Positions 25,583 through 34,829 of a DNA stretch of 55,370 bases are shown one piece after another. The notes beneath the pieces are model-generated. The model searched no databases, was not told the DNA's origin, and saw only the letters and a program-made list of their open reading frames with translations. This DNA is from Blastopirellula sp. (GTDB taxonomy: Bacteria; Planctomycetota; Planctomycetia; Pirellulales; Pirellulaceae), in NCBI GenBank assembly GCA_021298375.1, contig JAJTFE010000015.1, positions 1 to 55,370 of the forward strand. The letters run 5' to 3'. Each line of letters opens with the position of its first letter. The stretch's first letter is position 1. The position numbers were made by a program, and so were the translations under genes.

Positions 25583-27214
25583 TTAGCGGATCATGCCCAT
25601 GTAAAAGCTGAAGACTTGCTTCTCATCGCCGTCTGCCGAGGAGACGGGAAAGGCGAAGTCAAACGCAAGGGGAGCCCCCATGCCGGCAGCTGGCATGTGC
25701 ACGCGGAAACCGAACCCCGGAGCCACGCGGAAGTTATTCCAGTTGATATCGATTTCACGCTCAACGGTACCGAAGTCGCAGAAGGCGACTGCCTTGATCA
25801 TGTCGTCTGCAGTGATCGGGAACATGTACTCGAGGGTATTGAGCCACTGGAACTCACCACCGACTCGGACACCTCCTTCCAGGGGGCTGGCGCCGCGGAA
25901 CTCGAAACCACGCATGGTGGAGAACCCACCGGCGAAGTAGTTCTCGAAAATCGGCGTGCCGGATCCGGAAAAGCCGAGTCGCGTTCCATAGCTCACCGTG
26001 TGGCGACCTGAGCCGTCAGGCCGCTGGTACATCAGACGGTAGCGGCGGACCTCGATGTCGCCGCGCGGAAAGTCGACTTCACCAAAGCCCTGACTGTAGG
26101 TCAGCGAGAGGAATTGACCGTCTGTCGGCAGGAATGGATGGTCCCGGGTGTCGCTGGTGAGGCTGAATTGAGCCATGTACAGGTCAGTATTCCCCAACGA
26201 TTCGTTCAGCTCCGGTGAGGTGTTGACCCGCGGATCGCTGAGCTCAACGTTTTCCATCCGCAAGCCCGCACTGACACTCACATCTGGAGTCAGGCGATAA
26301 CCGAGCGAAACGCGTCCGCCCAAGCGTTGTTCATTCCAGTCGAAGTAGTTGCGACTGAAGAGGAATCCGCTGACCGAAAGACTGACGGACGAGTCAAACA
26401 GATAGGGCTCGGTAAAACTGACGAGGTAACGCTGGACTTGATTTCCCGGAACAAGTTCGAGCCGGAAGCCCTGTCCCGCGCCGCGCCAAGCCGTGCCGTC
26501 CGTGATTTCCCGGAAGGAACGGGGGAAGCGGAACAGATCGAAGTTCCGCTCATCGATAATGAATTGCCCAACCAAGCCGTTATCAGAATTGTAGGCACCG
26601 CCGAGGTTGATGCGACCGGTCATTGTCTCCGTGACGTAAACATCGAGATCCGCGTAATTCTGGGGGAAGCTCTGAGGGCCAGCCGGTCCATAGGATTGCT
26701 GGACCGCACCCGGGAAGGTCGGAGTGCCCAGTTGTGCTCCCGGAACCTGGCCCGGGGGAAGGGTCGGGGTAGTCGGGTATTGATAAGTCATCGGCCGCAC
26801 ATTCGGGTCGAGCAGCGTCTGCCCGCCCCCCTGCGGTTGCTGCACCGGGCTTTGAGCGCGGACCACTGCTTGCGAATCCGGGATTACCCGGCTGGCGGCC
26901 GCCGAGGCGCTTGCCGAAGCAGAGCCAGCAGTCGCTGAAGGAAGGAGCCTGGGCGTGTCGAAACCTGATTCCTGGTCCCGTGAATGGTCGGCGAAAAACA
27001 GGGCGGGAGATGTCGACTCAGGTTGAGGCTGGGGACCTGCCGATGGGAGGATGGGAGGAGTCGGAGCGCTGACAACCACAGGTTGCTGCCAGAGTTTCGA
27101 GGAGGGTTGGGCCTCCGCGGCGAGGCGGTGCGGCGGCCCGCTCACACATCCAGCGGACAGCAGGACGAGTGCGGATAGCAATCCAACCAGTTGAAGCAGC
27201 AGCGGGAATTTCAT
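25583..27214 (-). CDS. BamA/Omp85-type outer-membrane barrel as a separate lipoprotein
   Basis: This 543-residue protein holds the C-terminal beta-barrel of an Omp85 insertase without any POTRA domain. It begins with a lipoprotein signal, LVLLSAGC (Cys23). A Pro/Gln/Ala-rich linker follows (about 25-190), then a barrel (about 200-543) with alternating aromatic strands and the Omp85 loop-6 motif MRGFEFRG. It follows the POTRA gene by 41 bp on the same strand, so the two probably make one functional BamA together. BamA is normally one polypeptide and not lipidated. The split looks genuine because each part has its own signal and lipobox and the gap lacks remnant coding sequence. Confidence 0.85.
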   Translation of the reverse strand: MKFPLLLQLVGLLSALVLLSAGCVSGPPHRLAAEAQPSSKLWQQPVVVSAPTPPILPSAGPQPQPESTSPALFFADHSRDQESGFDTPRLLPSATAGSASASASAAASRVIPDSQAVVRAQSPVQQPQGGGQTLLDPNVRPMTYQYPTTPTLPPGQVPGAQLGTPTFPGAVQQSYGPAGPQSFPQNYADLDVYVTETMTGRINLGGAYNSDNGLVGQFIIDERNFDLFRFPRSFREITDGTAWRGAGQGFRLELVPGNQVQRYLVSFTEPYLFDSSVSLSVSGFLFSRNYFDWNEQRLGGRVSLGYRLTPDVSVSAGLRMENVELSDPRVNTSPELNESLGNTDLYMAQFSLTSDTRDHPFLPTDGQFLSLTYSQGFGEVDFPRGDIEVRRYRLMYQRPDGSGRHTVSYGTRLGFSGSGTPIFENYFAGGFSTMRGFEFRGASPLEGGVRVGGEFQWLNTLEYMFPITADDMIKAVAFCDFGTVEREIDINWNNFRVAPGFGFRVHMPAAGMGAPLAFDFAFPVSSADGDEKQVFSFYMGMIR

Positions 27215-27255
27215 GTTTCGGTTCGCGGGGGGATCACGACTTCGGTTGGGTCGAT

Positions 27256-28893
27256 CTAGCGCCGGGCAGAGGAGGTTTGTCCTCGCTCAGCCATCGCTTG
27301 GATTTCTTGCTGTTCCGGCGGACGGACCACGATTTGGGGTGGCGCTCCCGGCATACTGGGATCGGAGCCAGCAAAAACGCCGGCTGAGCCCAACCGCCGT
27401 TCAATCTTCTTCAATTCACGGGAATCGATGATGTCTCCCGGATGGAGGCCAAACCGGTTGAGCACCACTTCTCGCTTGGTCACACCGTAGTCGCCCTCGA
27501 TGTGGACATTGATTTTGCCGACCCGATACTGCTCGCCCTCACTGATTTTGTAGACGATATCAATCATGGCGGGCTCTTCCAGGAAGCGGGGTTCAGCTTC
27601 CACCTCGGCGAAAACATGCCCCTCGGAACCGTAGAGTTCGCGGAGGTTGACGACATCCCGCTCCATCTTGGCGGAATTGAAATCGGGAGGCGTCCCCGCT
27701 TCGGGCTTCAGCTTCACAACACCCAGCAATTGATCCTGGCTGTATTTGCTGTTGCCGATGAAGGCGACATTCCGGATGCGATATCGCGGCCCTTCGTCAA
27801 TGATGAAACGCAGGGTCATCCAGCGACCATCATTGCTCTCGCTGATCTCGCGGCCGATTCGGGCATTGAAGTAGCCGAGACTCCGGTAGTAGCTCATCAA
27901 TCGCGAAATGTCCTGGTCAATCTCTTCCCGCTTAACGAGCCCCCCGAAGACCTTCATGATGCCAGGCTTGGATTTAATTTGAGTTTTCAATCGCTCGTCG
28001 GTCGCGATGCTGTTTCCCTCAAATCGGACTTCCCAGATGCGTTGTTTTTCGTCTTCATGAATCAGGAAGACCACCTTTTCGTCATCGGGTTGATCGCCGT
28101 CGAGGATCTCAACCTGGGTCTTGGGATACCCCTTTTCATGATAGAAGTCCTCGATGCGTGATTTGAGCATCTTTACTTCGTAAACATCGAGCGGCTCCCC
28201 ATCCTCCAGGCCAGTCTGCTTTTTCAGGGTACTGTCTGAGATTCCCCGATTGCCGATGAATTCCACTTTTGTGATCAGGTGCTTTTCAACCACTTCGATC
28301 GTGATCACCAAGCCCTGAGGTGTCCGCTCCAGATAGGGACCATTGATGCGTTTGACTTCCTTCATCCGCCAAAGTTGGTCCACGTCCTGCTGCAATTGGT
28401 CGGGGTCAAAGTAACGACCCGGGCGAGTGCGAATGTTCCGCGTCAGGTAATGCTCCGGCAGGTTCTTGTTTCCCTTGACGATGACTTCGGCGACAATCTC
28501 GCCCGCTCCAGGCTCGGTCGGCGATAAACGCTCACCGCCCTTTGGCGGATCCTTCAAAGCCTCACTCAGGCTGCGATCGAAACTGGGAGGCGCCTTGATG
28601 TCGGGACTCTGAAACCGCATCATCCCGGCAGGCGTTTCCAAGGTATGCGGTTCCAGCAATTGACAACCGCTCAACAGACAAGCGGCGCCCGCGACCAGCC
28701 AGAGCTTGACCAGCGTCAACCACAACCAGCTGAGTGACAGCCCGCTATAAGCCTGTCCCGCACAAGTGGGTCCGGGTTGGGAGTGCGCGGAGAAATAGTG
28801 GCGAGCAGTTGCCGGCGTGTTTTCAGCCAACGGGCCGAGCGGCGGCGCACTCGGCCGCGCGATAGTTACCGGGAAACTTCCCTGAATTGACAT
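27256..28893 (-). CDS. BamA POTRA-domain lipoprotein (separate from barrel)
   Basis: This 545-residue protein carries five consecutive POTRA domains with the repeated pattern xVxFxGNxxxSxxxL, as in RIWEVRFEGNSIATDERL and RIRNVAFIGNSKYSQDQL. It ends shortly after POTRA5, where the barrel would normally start. A hydrophobic signal (LWLTLVKLWLVAGAA) ends in the lipobox LLSGC (Cys77). The ATG used has AAGGA and GAGG upstream but leaves about 55 residues before the signal; a TTG just before the hydrophobic run is an alternative start. It is first in a two-gene unit with the barrel gene. Likely role: the periplasmic half of the outer-membrane assembly machine. Confidence 0.85.
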   Translation of the reverse strand: MSIQGSFPVTIARPSAPPLGPLAENTPATARHYFSAHSQPGPTCAGQAYSGLSLSWLWLTLVKLWLVAGAACLLSGCQLLEPHTLETPAGMMRFQSPDIKAPPSFDRSLSEALKDPPKGGERLSPTEPGAGEIVAEVIVKGNKNLPEHYLTRNIRTRPGRYFDPDQLQQDVDQLWRMKEVKRINGPYLERTPQGLVITIEVVEKHLITKVEFIGNRGISDSTLKKQTGLEDGEPLDVYEVKMLKSRIEDFYHEKGYPKTQVEILDGDQPDDEKVVFLIHEDEKQRIWEVRFEGNSIATDERLKTQIKSKPGIMKVFGGLVKREEIDQDISRLMSYYRSLGYFNARIGREISESNDGRWMTLRFIIDEGPRYRIRNVAFIGNSKYSQDQLLGVVKLKPEAGTPPDFNSAKMERDVVNLRELYGSEGHVFAEVEAEPRFLEEPAMIDIVYKISEGEQYRVGKINVHIEGDYGVTKREVVLNRFGLHPGDIIDSRELKKIERRLGSAGVFAGSDPSMPGAPPQIVVRPPEQQEIQAMAERGQTSSARR

Positions 28894-29416
28894 TTCCTCT
28901 GTCCTTCCATTGACCAGAGACCCAAAAGAGCTGCTGCCCGGGCGGTTAATTACAGGATGCATTTCAAACTCACAAGGCGAGTTGCCGGGACCAGGAAAAA
29001 AGCGCTGATCACTCCGAACCGGGTGATCGCCTCAATTCCCTTTAGGTCACCAGGGCAATTGAGTGGCAGCGACTGCCCTACGAGCCACAAGGGAAAAAGG
29101 TTCGCCGGTCGCCCCAGAGAAATACACCTCCGACTGCCCTGGGCTGCTAGCGTTAGAGCGGCTGACCGGCCGGCCTGTCGAGCACGAGTTGAGGTGAAAC
29201 CCACCGCAGGTAGCTGCCTGCAAGAAACGGCCTGGCTTCCCTAGCCTGCCGGCTTTACTGGCAAACGTTCGCTGGCGGCAAAGGGCCCGGAAGGAATCGC
29301 GGCCAAACTGCCTGCATTTCGCCCGGCTCTCATTTTGGCCATCGGGTTTCGGGTTCCCGAGTTTTGGCCACAGGCTATTTGGGGGATCGAACCACGCGCC
29401 CCTCGGAATGAGGGCC
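28894..29416. other. Spacer between the BamA pair and GNAT gene
   Basis: About 520 bp without a supported gene. Purine-rich AAGGACAGAGG immediately upstream of the POTRA gene start looks like its ribosome binding site. No repeat or strong hairpin was recognised. Confidence 0.5.
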
Positions 29417-29935
29417 CTACTCAGCAACTTGCCTGCGGGCAACCGGAGCCAAATCGAGCCGGAAATGATATTCCTCATACGGCTCGTAGCTGTCGTGCAT
29501 CACCCGCGATTGCCCCGTCATGAGGCAGCCAAATTTTTGATAGAAGTTGTGCGCCCGCGAAAAGCGGCTGTCCGACCAGAACTCCATCCGCTGGAAGCCT
29601 TGTTGACGGGCCCATTCCACGGCCGTTTGCATCAACTCGCGCCCCCAAACGCCGCCGCGGAGGCTGGGGTGAAGATAGAGTCGCTTGAGCAGGCAGGGGA
29701 TGATTGGGTCGGCGGACGGTTCGTGCGAAGGGGTGACGGCCACTGTCCCTTTGATTTTCCCCTGCTCTTCCAAGACCCAAAAGCTGCCCCCCACGGCCTG
29801 AAAGTTCCGCTCCAAATCGAGCAGGTCGCTGTCGCAGTTATCGAGGCAAATCGTCTCGCCATATTCGCGGAAAATGTCCGCAATTAACCGCACAATTTGC
29901 GGCTGATCGGTCCTTTCTGCGAGGCGAATGCGCAT
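29417..29935 (-). CDS. GNAT family N-acetyltransferase
   Basis: This 172-residue protein has the GNAT fold: N-terminal IRLAERTDQPQIVRLIADIF, the strand KGTVAVTP, then the acetyl-CoA motif region LKRLYLHPSLRGGVWGREL (Q/RxxGxG/A type) and the C-terminal helix ARAHNFYQKFGC-like segment. The acceptor is unknown. The ATG chosen precedes RIRLAERTD where the family domain begins; an open frame extends 40 codons upstream without conserved features. Confidence 0.85.
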   Translation of the reverse strand: MRIRLAERTDQPQIVRLIADIFREYGETICLDNCDSDLLDLERNFQAVGGSFWVLEEQGKIKGTVAVTPSHEPSADPIIPCLLKRLYLHPSLRGGVWGRELMQTAVEWARQQGFQRMEFWSDSRFSRAHNFYQKFGCLMTGQSRVMHDSYEPYEEYHFRLDLAPVARRQVAE

Positions 29936-30109
29936 GTTTAGCTGACCTGGATCGTCGAGACGATGTTGACGGAGCGGAAAAAAATGGGCCCGGTGCGTTG
30001 GCTTCAGCAACCAAAAACGAAGCAGGCGGTCTTGGGGACCGCCTGAACGATGCATTTAAACTCCCTCGCGACTGGTCGGAACCGGCACTCAGCCGAGCAA
30101 CCGGTCGCG

Positions 30110-30225
30110 CAGGTTCGCCCGCTAGGGGCGACGAACGACAGGTTCGCCCTCTAGGGGCGACGAACGACAGGGTCGCCCTCTAGGGGCGACGAACGACAGG
30201 GTCGCCCTCGGGGGGCGACCAACGG
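30110..30225. repeat. Four tandem 29-bp hairpin-forming repeats
   Basis: Four exact-length 29-bp units lie head-to-tail at 30110-30138, 30139-30167, 30168-30196 and 30197-30225. Each contains an inverted repeat, TCGCCC and GGGCGA around a 5-base loop such as TCTAG, so each can form a 6-bp hairpin. The last copy is the most diverged. There are no unique spacers, so this is not CRISPR. The array ends 12 bp from the stop codon of the IscA/ErpA gene, at its transcript's 3' end, where REP-like elements can stabilise mRNA or stop transcription. Confidence 0.92.
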
Positions 30226-30237
30226 CAGGGGAGCCGG

Positions 30238-30570
30238 CTAGACGCTGAACGAGCTGCCGCAACCACAGGTTCGCTTGGCATTTGGATTGTGGAACTGGAA
30301 TCCGCGTTGCTCCAGCCCATCGTAGTAATCAACGGAAGTTCCATCCAAGAACAGGGCGCTCTTCTTGTCGACGACGACCTGGACACCGTGCTGCTCGCTC
30401 ATGGTGTCATTCGCTTCGTCAAATTGGGTATCGATGTTCAGGCTGTAGTTGAAGCCGCTGCATCCGCCGCCAGTCACGGCCACCCGCAGCATGGCTCCTT
30501 CGCCGTGCTGTCCGTCGACGATGAACTTCTTGACTTCGGCCGCAGCCTTCTCAGTAATTGTGACACTCAT
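30238..30570 (-). CDS. IscA/ErpA-type iron-sulfur cluster assembly protein
   Basis: This 110-residue A-type carrier passes Fe-S clusters to apoproteins. The three cluster-binding cysteines are present: Cys37 in GGGCSG, and Cys102 and Cys104 in the C-terminal CGCGSSFSV. Length and motif order match ErpA/IscA closely. The cysteine desulfurase gene lies 179 bp upstream on the same strand, and the two act in the same pathway. The exact subtype (ErpA, IscA or SufA) cannot be settled from the motif. Confidence 0.93.
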   Translation of the reverse strand: MSVTITEKAAAEVKKFIVDGQHGEGAMLRVAVTGGGCSGFNYSLNIDTQFDEANDTMSEQHGVQVVVDKKSALFLDGTSVDYYDGLEQRGFQFHNPNAKRTCGCGSSFSV

Positions 30571-30749
30571 CCGAGATCACTCCAGTCCAGTAGTGAAAGC
30601 AAAATTCTATTCCCGCAGCCGCATATCCCGCGGCTGTTTACCTGTTGTCTCTATTCTTCGTCAGTTCGGTGAAGCTGTCCAGAGCCATTGGCTCCCGACC
30701 CTGCGCAACCGGCAAAATTCACTGTCAAATCGTGCAGGGAAGCCTCGTT

Positions 30750-31913
30750 TTAAGGGGCGGTATGACTTCCCAAGGCGCGGAGCCTGCAAGCCGAGTCCGC
30801 CAGCAGTTCGCTCGCTGCGTCAATCTCTTCGACGGTCGTGAAGCGACTAAGCCCAAATCGCAAACTGGAGCGGACTTGGTCGCGGTCCAAGCCCAGAGCG
30901 GTCAACACGTGGCTCGGTTCGCTACTGGTTGCGGTGCAGGCACTGCCGCTGGAGAGGGCCAATTGCGGACTTCCCACCATCAGCGAATGGCCATCGAGTC
31001 CTGGAAACTGGCAATTCAGGTTGTTCGCCAATCGCTCCCCGGGGGCGTCCAGCCGCGGGCCATTCAGCGGCAACTCACCGAGTTTGGCCTGCAATTGCCG
31101 ATAAAGCCGGTCGCGGAGTTGAGCCATTCGCGCGCTGTCCTCAGCGCGAGTTTCCAAGGCGAGCTCGAGTGCCCGGGCCATCCCGACGATGCCGCTCACG
31201 TTCAGCGTTCCGCCGCGTCTGCCCAGCTCCTGGCCGCCGCCGTCAATCTGGCTCTGCAGTCTTATCCGCCGTCCACTACCGCGCACGTAAAGGGCTCCAC
31301 AGCCTTTGGGGCCGTGGAATTTGTGAGCGGTAAAGCTGAGCAGGTCGACTCCGAGTTCCTCGACATCGACGGGGATTTTGCCGACGGCCTGAGTGGCATC
31401 GCAATGCACGGCGATGCCGCGCTCTCGGCACAACTGGCAGATCTCGGCCAGCGGCTGGATCGCACCCATCTCGTTGTTGGCCAGCATCACGCTGGCTAAC
31501 ACGGTATCTGGCTGCAGTGCCTCGCGAAACCGCTCCAGATCGACAAGACCGGGACAGGCCGTGGTCGGGCCTTGCACAGGCAAGCGGGTGACGCGAAAAC
31601 CGACTTGCTCCAGCTTCTGCAGCGGGGCGAGCACGGCGAGGTGTTCCGTTTGAACCGTCACGAGGTGCCCTGCCCCGCGGCGCAGCGAGTAGCCGCGCAG
31701 GGCGAGGTTGTTGCTTTCCGTTGCCCCGCTGGTGAACACGATTTCGGAGCGGGCATGCTCTACCAGTTCTTGAGCCGCTTGGCCGAGGCGATGCGTGACG
31801 CTGCCCGCATTGGCGTACTCGTACTCAAACGTCGGCAACATCGCCTCGATCACCCGACGGTCGACTCTGGTCGTCGCGTGGTTGTCGAGGTAAATGGTCC
31901 CTGGTTTGCTCAT
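30750..31913 (-). CDS. IscS/NifS-type cysteine desulfurase with a short internal deletion
   Basis: This 387-residue PLP enzyme takes sulfur from cysteine. Conserved residues include YLDNHATT near the start, His91 in TEHLAVL, Lys198 in SFTAHKFHG (PLP), and the persulfide Cys326 in SSGSACTATSSEPSHVL. Between LVEHAR and SEIVFTSGATES about 13-14 residues present in NifS and IscS are missing, in frame, near residue 55. The lost part is normally a surface helix and turn, so activity may persist. The adjacent IscA gene supports a role in Fe-S or tRNA thiolation. Confidence 0.9.
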   Translation of the reverse strand: MSKPGTIYLDNHATTRVDRRVIEAMLPTFEYEYANAGSVTHRLGQAAQELVEHARSEIVFTSGATESNNLALRGYSLRRGAGHLVTVQTEHLAVLAPLQKLEQVGFRVTRLPVQGPTTACPGLVDLERFREALQPDTVLASVMLANNEMGAIQPLAEICQLCRERGIAVHCDATQAVGKIPVDVEELGVDLLSFTAHKFHGPKGCGALYVRGSGRRIRLQSQIDGGGQELGRRGGTLNVSGIVGMARALELALETRAEDSARMAQLRDRLYRQLQAKLGELPLNGPRLDAPGERLANNLNCQFPGLDGHSLMVGSPQLALSSGSACTATSSEPSHVLTALGLDRDQVRSSLRFGLSRFTTVEEIDAASELLADSACRLRALGSHTAP

Positions 31914-31917
31914 CGCT

Positions 31918-31953
31918 GTTTACCAACCGACTTGCCCGTTTACCAACCGACTT
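31918..31953. repeat. 16-bp direct repeat, period 20
   Basis: GTTTACCAACCGACTT occurs at 31918-31933 and 31938-31953, directly upstream of the cysteine desulfurase start codon and therefore in its 5' leader or promoter. It could be an operator or another instance of the spacer-repeat habit of this genome. Confidence 0.85.
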
Positions 31954-32063
31954 AACCGCGAGACGGAACGGCCCGCAGTCGCCATAATCGGTCGCGAAGC
32001 TGCTGGGCCGGTCGCCGGCACGGTTCCATCGAAGCAGAGGCTCATTTGGGGGGAATGGCGGAT

Positions 32064-34568
32064 TTAATTCCCGCCGTTGCCACCATCCGGGTTGGCGGGA
32101 GGAGTAGGCTTGGTCCCCTCGCCACCGCCTTCGGCTGCCTTGGCTTTCTCGGCCTCTTCCTGCTGCTTGAGTCGGTCTGCTTCCCGTTTGCGTTCGGCTT
32201 CCCGGGCCCGTTGCATCGGATTGGGTCCTCCGCCCGCGCCGCGCCGTCCGGCCGCAGGATCCGCAGCAGGCGGTTCATTCAGATTGGGGGCTTCGATTCG
32301 CCGCGGGTACCAATTGTTGTTGTCATCGACATCGGCGGTTTCGAACCGGGGGTCCAGCCTCAGCACCTTGACCGGCTTCTCGACCAGCAGCAACTTGGTC
32401 ACCGTCTCGTTATTGCGCCGCCAGACTTCAGCCGGGATGCGCTGCACTTCACTTTCGCCGTCTTCGTACTGGATTTCGATAATCAGCGGCATCACCAAAC
32501 CGCCCGAATTGCGGAAGGTAACCATGTACATGTAGGGGGTGTCGGCCAGCAATTCCTTCTGCTCCGGAGTCAGCGCCGCAACCATTTTTTCATAAGCTTC
32601 GCGGTCTTCTTCGGTCACTTCCAGCGAGTCGTACTCGTTGTAGAAGTCCTTCAGCTCGGGAAACTTCTCGGCTCGTTTTGGAATCTGCTGGTTTCGCTCC
32701 TCGCTCAGCGAGGGCGGAGCCGAGTTGCGCTGAGCCAGTTGCTTGGGTTTCTCCAGATAGGGAGCGGTCGTGTTGAAGTTTGCCTGTCGCACCGATTCAA
32801 TCGCCAAGTCGACATGGTCCGTGGTGTAGAACCAGCCACGCCAAAACCAATCGAGGTCGATCCCGGACGCATCCTCCATGGTGCGGAAGAAGTCGGCGGG
32901 CATCGGTCGCTTGAACTTCCAGCGGTTAGCGTATTCTTTGAAGGCAAAGTCGAACAATTCCCGGCCAAGTATCGTCTCGCGAAGGATGTTCAGCGCCGTT
33001 GCCGGTTTGGCATAAGCATTTTCCCCGACCCGAATCACCGAGTCGCCCGCGGTCATGATCGGAACCTGATTGGCCGACTTCATGTAGGCGGTAATCTTCC
33101 GCGGGTCGCCCCGGCCGGATGGATACTTCTCTTCCCATTCCTGCTCGGCAAGAAACTGCATGAACGTGTTCAAGCCCTCGTCCATCCAGGTCCACTGGCG
33201 CTCGTCGGTGTTGACGATCATCGGAAACCAGTTGTGGCCGACTTCGTGGATCACGACGCTAATCAATCCGTACTTGGTTCGGTCCGAATAGGTGCCGTCC
33301 TTCTCGGGGCGGGGACCGTTGAAGCAAATCATCGGGTACTCCATGCCGCCGATCGGCCCATTGACCGAGATTGCGACCGGGTAGGGATAGTCGAAGGTGA
33401 ACTTGGAGTAAACCTCCAGCGTGTGGGCTACTGCGTGGGTGCTGTAGGTGCTCCAGAGCGGTTCGCCTTCCTTGGGGAAAAACGACATCGCCATGACCGT
33501 GCGGTCCCCCAGCCGGACGCCAAGGGCATCCCACATGTACTTGCGCGATGAGGCAAAGGCAAAGTCGCGGACATTGTCGGCCTTGAAAACCCAAGTCTTC
33601 TTTTCGGTCGCCCGGGAGGATTCATTGGCCTTTGCCTCCTCCGGGGTGACGATGAACATGGGCTTTTCGGCTGTGCGGGCAGCTTCCAGGCGCTTCAGCT
33701 GATCAGGCGTTAACACCTCTCCGGCGTTTTCCAATGTTCCCGAAGCGGTGACGATGTGGTCCGCCGGGGCCGTGATTCGCACCAGGTAATCGCCAAACTC
33801 CAGCGTGAACTCGGCAGTCCCCAGATATTGCTTGTGTTGCCAGCCGGTCACGTCCGTATAGGCGCAGGCCCGGGGGTACCACTGGGCCAATTCGTAGATG
33901 TAGTTTTTATCCTCTTCAAAAAATTCGTAGCCGGTTCGGCCGCGAGCTACCTTGGCGTTGTTGATGGCGTAATTCCAACCGACCCGAAACTGGATCGACT
34001 CGCCAGAGTTCAGGGGAGCCGGAAGATCAACCCGCATCATGGTCTTCACGATCGAGTATTTCAGGGCCTCGCCCGTTTTGCTGCTGACGACTTCCTCAAT
34101 CCGAATCGCACCGTCAAAGCGATCGCGGGCCAGCCGGCCCTGCAGGCCTTGGAGGTTCATCGCCCCGGCTGTCTGCCCGGGTGGAGTTCGCTCGGCATCG
34201 GTCGTCTCCGTCAACCGTGCATCCGAGTTGTGGCCGTGCATGTTCGGGTCCAATTGCAACCAGACATACTTCAGCGGATCAGGCGAAGCATTGCGGTAAG
34301 TGATTTCTGCGGAACCCTTGATCGTCTGGTCGTTGTCATTCAGCTCGACATCGATCACGTAATCGACAGTTTGCTGCCAGTATTCATGGCCCGGAGCTCC
34401 CGACGCATTGCGGTAACCATTGGGGGTGGGAAGGATCTCTTCCAACTGGCGGAACTTGTCTTCCTGCTTGAATTTCTCAACGGTCTCTTGGGCGACCAAG
34501 ACAGGCTGCCATCCCGCCAGGGCGGCGCACGTGAACACAAAAAGCAATCTGGCCAAAACCGATTTCAT
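32064..34568 (-). CDS. Secreted M1 family metallopeptidase
   Basis: This 834-residue zinc peptidase has a signal peptide (about 1-26, ending LVAQE). Its catalytic domain contains the exopeptidase-site motif GGMEYPM (407-413) in place of GAMEN, the zinc motif HEVGHNW (441-447) and the third ligand Glu464 in WMDEGLNTF. The C-terminus is a low-complexity tail: Ala/Gly/Pro, then an Arg/Glu/Lys coiled coil (MQRAREAERKREADRL region), then Gly/Pro. The ATG just before the signal peptide is used; a GTG six codons upstream is less likely. It was probably exported to the periplasm for peptide turnover. Confidence 0.9.
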   Translation of the reverse strand: MKSVLARLLFVFTCAALAGWQPVLVAQETVEKFKQEDKFRQLEEILPTPNGYRNASGAPGHEYWQQTVDYVIDVELNDNDQTIKGSAEITYRNASPDPLKYVWLQLDPNMHGHNSDARLTETTDAERTPPGQTAGAMNLQGLQGRLARDRFDGAIRIEEVVSSKTGEALKYSIVKTMMRVDLPAPLNSGESIQFRVGWNYAINNAKVARGRTGYEFFEEDKNYIYELAQWYPRACAYTDVTGWQHKQYLGTAEFTLEFGDYLVRITAPADHIVTASGTLENAGEVLTPDQLKRLEAARTAEKPMFIVTPEEAKANESSRATEKKTWVFKADNVRDFAFASSRKYMWDALGVRLGDRTVMAMSFFPKEGEPLWSTYSTHAVAHTLEVYSKFTFDYPYPVAISVNGPIGGMEYPMICFNGPRPEKDGTYSDRTKYGLISVVIHEVGHNWFPMIVNTDERQWTWMDEGLNTFMQFLAEQEWEEKYPSGRGDPRKITAYMKSANQVPIMTAGDSVIRVGENAYAKPATALNILRETILGRELFDFAFKEYANRWKFKRPMPADFFRTMEDASGIDLDWFWRGWFYTTDHVDLAIESVRQANFNTTAPYLEKPKQLAQRNSAPPSLSEERNQQIPKRAEKFPELKDFYNEYDSLEVTEEDREAYEKMVAALTPEQKELLADTPYMYMVTFRNSGGLVMPLIIEIQYEDGESEVQRIPAEVWRRNNETVTKLLLVEKPVKVLRLDPRFETADVDDNNNWYPRRIEAPNLNEPPAADPAAGRRGAGGGPNPMQRAREAERKREADRLKQQEEAEKAKAAEGGGEGTKPTPPANPDGGNGGN

Positions 34569-34700
34569 GGTCCCAAAACCTCTCACCCGGGTTTGATTGA
34601 ACGATACGAAAACGGCTGGAATCGGATTCGCTCTCCGAACCAGCCGTCCGTTGACTTTTTCCAGTTTAATCCAAACCGACCAGTTCGTGGTCAGCCACCT

Positions 34701-34745
34701 GGCTCATATCGAGCTGGCCCGTATCGACCTCGCCCGCATCGACAC
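34701..34745. repeat. 15-bp tandem repeat, 3 diverged copies
   Basis: GGCTCATATCGAGCT, GGCCCGTATCGACCT and CGCCCGCATCGACAC lie head-to-tail between the M1 peptidase and the DUF1559-like gene. Copies share the ATCGA core and are clearly decayed. Confidence 0.6.
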
Positions 34746-34829
34746 CGAATTTCAGCCCTCGCCAGTGAGGTCGAGGAGCGGAAACGTCGGTCCCCCGGGC
34801 CAATTTGGGACGATGCCAGTTCGCAGCCC

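Noticed and set aside
30110..30225. CRISPR array
   Set aside because: The units are directly adjacent with no unique spacers, and no cas genes lie in the window.
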